Below are positions 12,448 to 16,237 of a stretch of 16,237 nt of DNA, piece by piece; the stretch's first letter is position 1; each line of letters starts with the position of its first letter. Both the position numbers and the translations under genes were made by a program. The stretch comes from Selenomonadaceae bacterium (GTDB lineage Bacteria; Bacillota; Negativicutes; Selenomonadales; Selenomonadaceae): assembly GCA_016286075.1 (NCBI GenBank), contig JAEERZ010000020.1, positions 1-16,237 on the forward strand, given 5' to 3'. The notes under the pieces are model-generated. The model had not been told where the DNA came from. It was given only the letters and a program-made list of their open reading frames with translations, and made no database searches.

Positions 12448-13756
12448 TCCTGCACGCCTCCTTTCCCGCTTCCAGCCGTGCCCGCAATTCTCCAATCAGA
12501 TACAGCGAACCCGTGCAGCAGAGAAGTTTCCCCTCCGCCGCCTGTTTCGCCCGAGCCAGCGCGCGGCTCCGATCCGGCTCCGCCTCCGCCTGCCGCACGC
12601 GTTTTTTCACCGCTTCCAAAAGCCGTTCCGCCGGCTCCGCCCGCTCGGAATCCGGCTGCGTCGCGACGACAATATCCTCCGGCCGCAGCAAGGTATCGAG
12701 CATTTCGTCGATTGCCTTGTCATGCAGAATCCCCAGCAAGAACACGCGCGGCTCCGTCGGGAACGTCGAATCGAGCGCTTCCCGAAGCGCTTTCATTCCC
12801 GCCGGGTTGTGCGCGCCGTCCACCATGACGGTCTGCCCGCCGATATCCATGCGTTCAAACCGTCCCGGCCACGTCGTCCGCGCAAAGGAGTCCGCCGCCG
12901 CGTTCAGCGAAATACTTGCGTCCTTTTGCGCCAAAACCGCCAAAAGCGTCGCCGCCACCGCGCTGTTTTCCATCTGATAGGGCGCGGCCAGAGAAAGTCC
13001 GTATCGCCAATCCGTAATCGAAAGCGCCGGAGCGTCAAAGGAAAGGGTCTGCCCTATCCCCGTCTGTGAAATCCGCTTCACGAAAAAATCTTCGTCCAGC
13101 ACATAAAGCGGCGCATGTTTCTCCGTCGCCGTCCGGCGAATCACGTCCAGCGGCATCCCCTTCGCCGCCGTCACCACGGGAACGCCGTCCTTGATGACGC
13201 CCGCCTTGTGCTCCGCGACTCCTTCCAGCGTGCCTCCGCACATATCGGCGTGCTCCAGCGTCACGTTCGTGATAGCCGAGGCAACGGGCGTGATGATGTT
13301 CGTCGAATCCAAAAGCCCGCCCAAGCCGACTTCGATGACCGCGTAATCGACATTCTTCTCGGCGAAATACAGGAACGCCGCCGCCGTCAGCACCTCGAAC
13401 TGCGTCGGACTTTCCTCTCCCTCGGCCATCATTTTTTCCGCCGCTTTCCGCGTCTGAGATAGCATCCGCGCAAAGTCCTCGTCGGAAATCTCGACGCCGT
13501 TCACTTGCATTCTTTCATTATAAGATACGAGATGCGGAGAAGTGAAAAGTCCCGTCCTTCGACCCGAGGCCGAGAGCGCCGCCGCCGTCAGCGCGGAGAC
13601 AGAACCCTTGCCGTTCGTCCCGGTGACATGAACGGTTTTATACGCGTCCTGCGGATTGCCCAAAAGCTCCGACAATCTGCGGATTCGCGAAAGCCCCAGC
13701 CGCATGCCGAACCTGTTCAGCGACGCAAGATAATCCAATGCCTGTTGATATGTCAT
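12440..13756 (-). CDS. folC: Folylpolyglutamate synthase / dihydrofolate synthase
   Basis: A 438-residue Mur-ligase-type ATP enzyme that adds glutamate to dihydropteroate and/or to folates in the cytoplasm. Motifs in order: HVTGTNGKGSVSA (P-loop, about residue 43-55), GLFTSPHLVSYNERM (folate-binding loop), VIEVGLGGLLDSTN (about 140-153), EHAD, a KAGVIKDGVPVV segment with the carbamylated-Lys region, and DGAHNPAGM in the C-terminal glutamate-ligase domain. Usual family length is about 420-440. The ATG at 13756 has GAGG 6 bases upstream; an ATG at 13768 has none. It follows valS, a very common order in Firmicutes, separated here by the 71-bp repeat. Its stop overlaps the next gene's start. Confidence 0.95.
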   Translation of the reverse strand: MTYQQALDYLASLNRFGMRLGLSRIRRLSELLGNPQDAYKTVHVTGTNGKGSVSALTAAALSASGRRTGLFTSPHLVSYNERMQVNGVEISDEDFARMLSQTRKAAEKMMAEGEESPTQFEVLTAAAFLYFAEKNVDYAVIEVGLGGLLDSTNIITPVASAITNVTLEHADMCGGTLEGVAEHKAGVIKDGVPVVTAAKGMPLDVIRRTATEKHAPLYVLDEDFFVKRISQTGIGQTLSFDAPALSITDWRYGLSLAAPYQMENSAVAATLLAVLAQKDASISLNAAADSFARTTWPGRFERMDIGGQTVMVDGAHNPAGMKALREALDSTFPTEPRVFLLGILHDKAIDEMLDTLLRPEDIVVATQPDSERAEPAERLLEAVKKRVRQAEAEPDRSRALARAKQAAEGKLLCCTGSLYLIGELRARLEAGKEACRNV

Positions 13757-13783
13757 GCAAAACCTCATTTATGATTTACCAGT

Positions 13784-13854
13784 GAAATTTCTGAGGTAGG
13801 AAAGTAGGATTTTCCAACTTTCCTACTTTCCAACTTTCCTACTCCAAAAATTTG
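13784..13854. repeat. 71-bp palindromic dispersed repeat, copy 2
   Basis: Same length as the copy at 2649-2719 and 61/71 identical to it when reverse-complemented. The arms AAATTTTTGGAGTAGGAAAG and CTTTCCTACCTCAGAAATTT pair with a few mismatches; the interior again has AGTAGGAA-like steps. It starts 6 bases after the valS stop and ends about 27 bases before folC. As RNA it would fold into a long hairpin and may serve as a 3' end or processing signal for valS. Confidence 0.85.
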
Positions 13855-13860
13855 AGCGTA

Positions 13861-16237
13861 TCACAAAGACGCCAAATGACGGAGCCGGTCGGCCATGACC
13901 GCGCGCTTTTCTTCGTAGTCTTTCTGTTTCGCGCGCTCCTTTTCCACGACGTCGGCGGGCGCCTTCGCGGTGAAATTCTCGTTCGAGAGCTTCTTTTTCG
14001 CGCGCTCGATTTCCCGGTCGAGATTTTCCAGTTCTTTCGTCAGTCGCTGGGTTTCCTTTTCAACGTCGATCAAACCCTTCAACGGCAGATAGACGCCGAC
14101 GCCGCCCACGGCCGCCGTCATGGCGTTCTCCGGTTTCGCCGCGTCCGCGCCGCAGAGCGTCAGCGGTTCCGTGTCCGCGAGTCCGCGAAGATAGCCTTCG
14201 TTCTCCGCGAAGACCTTGCGAAGCGCCTCGTCCGCGATATGGAGAATCGCCTCGCTCTTCTTGCCCGGCTGCGCCCCCGCCTCGGCGCGCATATTGCGGA
14301 TGGCCTTGATCGTCTCCATGACGGCCGTCATGGCAGTTTCCGCCGCCTCGTCGATTTTTCCTTCCTCGCCCGTCGGCCAATCCGCGACCATCACGCTCTT
14401 GCCCTCATGCGGTACGCGCTGCCAGATTTCCTCGGTGATGAAGGGCATGAACGGATGCAAGAGCCGCAGCGTGTGCTCCAGTACATAACCCAGCACATAC
14501 TGCGCCGTCCGACGCGGACGCTCGTTCTCCTTGTCGTAGAGGCGCGGCTTCGCCAGCTCGATATACCAGTCGCAAAGCTCGCTCCAAATGAATTCGTAAA
14601 TCGCGCGGGCCGCTTCGCCCAGCTCGAATTTTTCCAGATTCTCGGTGACGCCGGCCACGGTCTTCGCATAACGCGAGAGAATCCAGCGGTCGGAAAGCTC
14701 GAAATCGTCCTTTTCCGGCACAAAGCTCTTGTCGAAGCCTTCAAGATTCATCAGCATGAAGCGCGACGCGTTCCAGAGCTTGTTCGCGAAATTCCGCGCC
14801 GACTCCACGCGCTCCCAATAGAAGCGCAGATCGTTGCCCGGCGTGTTCCCCGTCACCAGCATGAAGCGCAGCGTGTCCGCGCCGTACTTGTCGATGACTT
14901 CCACCGGGTCGATGCCGTTGCCCAGCGACTTCGACATCTTGCGCCCCTGGCTGTCGCGGACGAGCCCGTGGATAAACACATGGCGGAACGGGATGTCCTT
15001 GCCGAATTTCAGCCCCTGCATCACCATGCGGGCGACCCAGAAGAAAATGATGTCGTAGCCCGTCACCAAAACGCTGGTCGGATAGAAATGGCGAAGCTCC
15101 TCGGTGTCCTCCGGCCAGCCCATCGTCTCAAAAGGCCAGAGGCCGGAGCTGAACCAAGTATCGAGCACGTCCTCGTCCTGATGGATATTCTTGCTGCCGC
15201 ACTTCGGGCAAACCGTGAGGTCCTCGCGGGAAGCCGACGCCTCGCCGCAGTCGTCGCAGTACCAGACCGGAATCCGGTGTCCCCACCAAAGCTGACGGGA
15301 AATGCACCAGTCGCGGATATTTTCGAGCCAGCCCGTATAAATTTTTGCGAAACGCTCCGGCACGAACTGAATCCGCCCGTCCTTCACCGCCTCGATGGCG
15401 GGCTTCGCCAGCGATTCCATCTTCACGAACCACTGCTTCGACACCAACGGCTCCACCGTCGTATGGCAGCGCGAGCAATGGCCCACCGCGTGCTCGTGCT
15501 TTTCGGTCTTGACCAAGACGCCCGTCTCTTCCAGTTCCTTCACGAGACGCTTGCGGCACTCGTAGCGGTCGAGACCCGCATATTTACCCGCGCCCTCGCC
15601 CATCGTGCCGTCGTTCTCGATGACCTTTACCTGCTCTAAATCGTGCCGCGCGCCCATCTCGAAGTCGTTCGGGTCGTGGGCCGGCGTCACCTTCACCGCG
15701 CCGGTGCCGAACTTCGGATCGACGTATTCGTCGGAGAACAGCGGAATGCGCCGCCCCACCACCGGCAGGATCAGCGTCTTGCCGATCAGATGCTTATAAC
15801 GCTCGTCGTCAGGATGGACCGCCACGCCCGTATCGCCGAACATCGTCTCCGGACGCGTCGTGGCGATTTCCACGAACTCGTCCGAGCCCTCCACAGGATA
15901 GCGCAGATGCCAAAGATGACCCTGCTCCGTCTCGTGCTCAACCTCGAGATCGGACAGCGCCGTATTGCAGCGCGGGCACCAGTTCGTAATCCGCATGCCC
16001 TGATAGATCAGCCCCTCTTCGTAAAGGCTGACGAACACCTCGCGCACCGCCCGCGAACAGCCCTCGTCCATCGTGAAGCGCTCCCGCGCCCAGTCGCAGG
16101 ACGAGCCGAGAGAACGAAGCTGCGACATGATGCGGCTGCCGAATTTTTCCTTCCACGCCCAGACGCGCTCCAGGAATTTCTCGCGCCCGAGGTCGTACCG
16201 GGAAAGCCCTTCCTCGCGCAGTGACTCCTCCACCTTC
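13861..16237 (-). CDS. valS: Valyl-tRNA synthetase (N-terminus outside window)
   Basis: The frame is open to the right edge; 792 residues are visible and about 90 N-terminal residues, including the HIGH motif, are missing. It charges tRNA-Val. Visible parts, numbered from the GTG at 16233: SRYDLGREKF catalytic-domain segment; the CP1 editing domain with TTRPETMFGDTGVAVHPDDE (about 126-145); four CxxC pairs (WCPRCN, HCSRCH, YCDDCG, VCPKCG) likely binding zinc; the DVLDTWFSSGLWPF signature; KMSKS at 432-436; the helical anticodon-binding domain; and a C-terminal coiled-coil arm (about 715-790, rich in Glu/Lys) that contacts tRNA. The GTG at 16233 is an internal Val codon, not the start. No frame damage is seen. 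Confidence 0.97.
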   Translation of the reverse strand, partial: KVEESLREEGLSRYDLGREKFLERVWAWKEKFGSRIMSQLRSLGSSCDWARERFTMDEGCSRAVREVFVSLYEEGLIYQGMRITNWCPRCNTALSDLEVEHETEQGHLWHLRYPVEGSDEFVEIATTRPETMFGDTGVAVHPDDERYKHLIGKTLILPVVGRRIPLFSDEYVDPKFGTGAVKVTPAHDPNDFEMGARHDLEQVKVIENDGTMGEGAGKYAGLDRYECRKRLVKELEETGVLVKTEKHEHAVGHCSRCHTTVEPLVSKQWFVKMESLAKPAIEAVKDGRIQFVPERFAKIYTGWLENIRDWCISRQLWWGHRIPVWYCDDCGEASASREDLTVCPKCGSKNIHQDEDVLDTWFSSGLWPFETMGWPEDTEELRHFYPTSVLVTGYDIIFFWVARMVMQGLKFGKDIPFRHVFIHGLVRDSQGRKMSKSLGNGIDPVEVIDKYGADTLRFMLVTGNTPGNDLRFYWERVESARNFANKLWNASRFMLMNLEGFDKSFVPEKDDFELSDRWILSRYAKTVAGVTENLEKFELGEAARAIYEFIWSELCDWYIELAKPRLYDKENERPRRTAQYVLGYVLEHTLRLLHPFMPFITEEIWQRVPHEGKSVMVADWPTGEEGKIDEAAETAMTAVMETIKAIRNMRAEAGAQPGKKSEAILHIADEALRKVFAENEGYLRGLADTEPLTLCGADAAKPENAMTAAVGGVGVYLPLKGLIDVEKETQRLTKELENLDREIERAKKKLSNENFTAKAPADVVEKERAKQKDYEEKRAVMADRLRHLASL

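Noticed and set aside
13852..15639. A 595-codon plus-strand frame opposite valS
   Set aside because: Antisense to a clear valyl-tRNA synthetase with all motifs in place.

Overview
The window reads as part of a chromosome from an anaerobic, propionate-forming member of the Negativicutes (Firmicutes with a diderm envelope), most likely a Selenomonas/Mitsuokella-type Selenomonadaceae. The clues are a complete succinate-to-propionyl-CoA gene set of the kind found in that class, an O-antigen-ligase-like polymerase, moderately high GC, and strong GGAGG-type ribosome binding sites. This placement is inference from gene content. Every gene I can support lies on the minus strand, so the natural reading order is from high to low coordinates.

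Layout in transcription order. (1) 16237-11161: valS (its N-terminus lies outside the window), a 71-bp palindromic repeat, folC, and an O-antigen-ligase-family membrane protein whose start codon lies inside the end of folC, closed by a strong terminator. (2) 11160-10765: a 396-bp gene-free regulatory region with a good sigma-A promoter and a long folded 5' leader. (3) 10764-6009 and 5925-5485: succinate:propionyl-CoA CoA-transferase, methylmalonyl-CoA mutase catalytic subunit, separate B12-binding subunit, MeaB chaperone and methylmalonyl-CoA epimerase, then a terminator-like hairpin. (4) 5224-3168: carboxyltransferase subunit mmdA and biotin carrier mmdC, with a structured spacer between them and a clear terminator with a UUCG loop after them. 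(5) 3004-1: a small DUF1294 membrane protein with its own promoter, a second copy of the 71-bp repeat, a macro-domain protein with a helix-turn-helix-like tail, and a large helical protein of unknown function that runs off the left edge.

The central block forms one pathway. Succinate is activated with CoA from propionyl-CoA, releasing propionate. Succinyl-CoA is rearranged by the B12 mutase, which MeaB protects and repairs. The epimerase converts (R)- to (S)-methylmalonyl-CoA. MmdA with the biotin carrier removes the carboxyl group and regenerates propionyl-CoA. The membrane beta subunit and the OadG-like subunit expected of a sodium-pumping decarboxylase are not in the window.

The least explained items are the folded RNA leader ahead of the CoA-transferase gene, the structured mmdA-mmdC spacer, the pair of 71-bp palindromic repeats, and the macro-domain/helical-protein pair.
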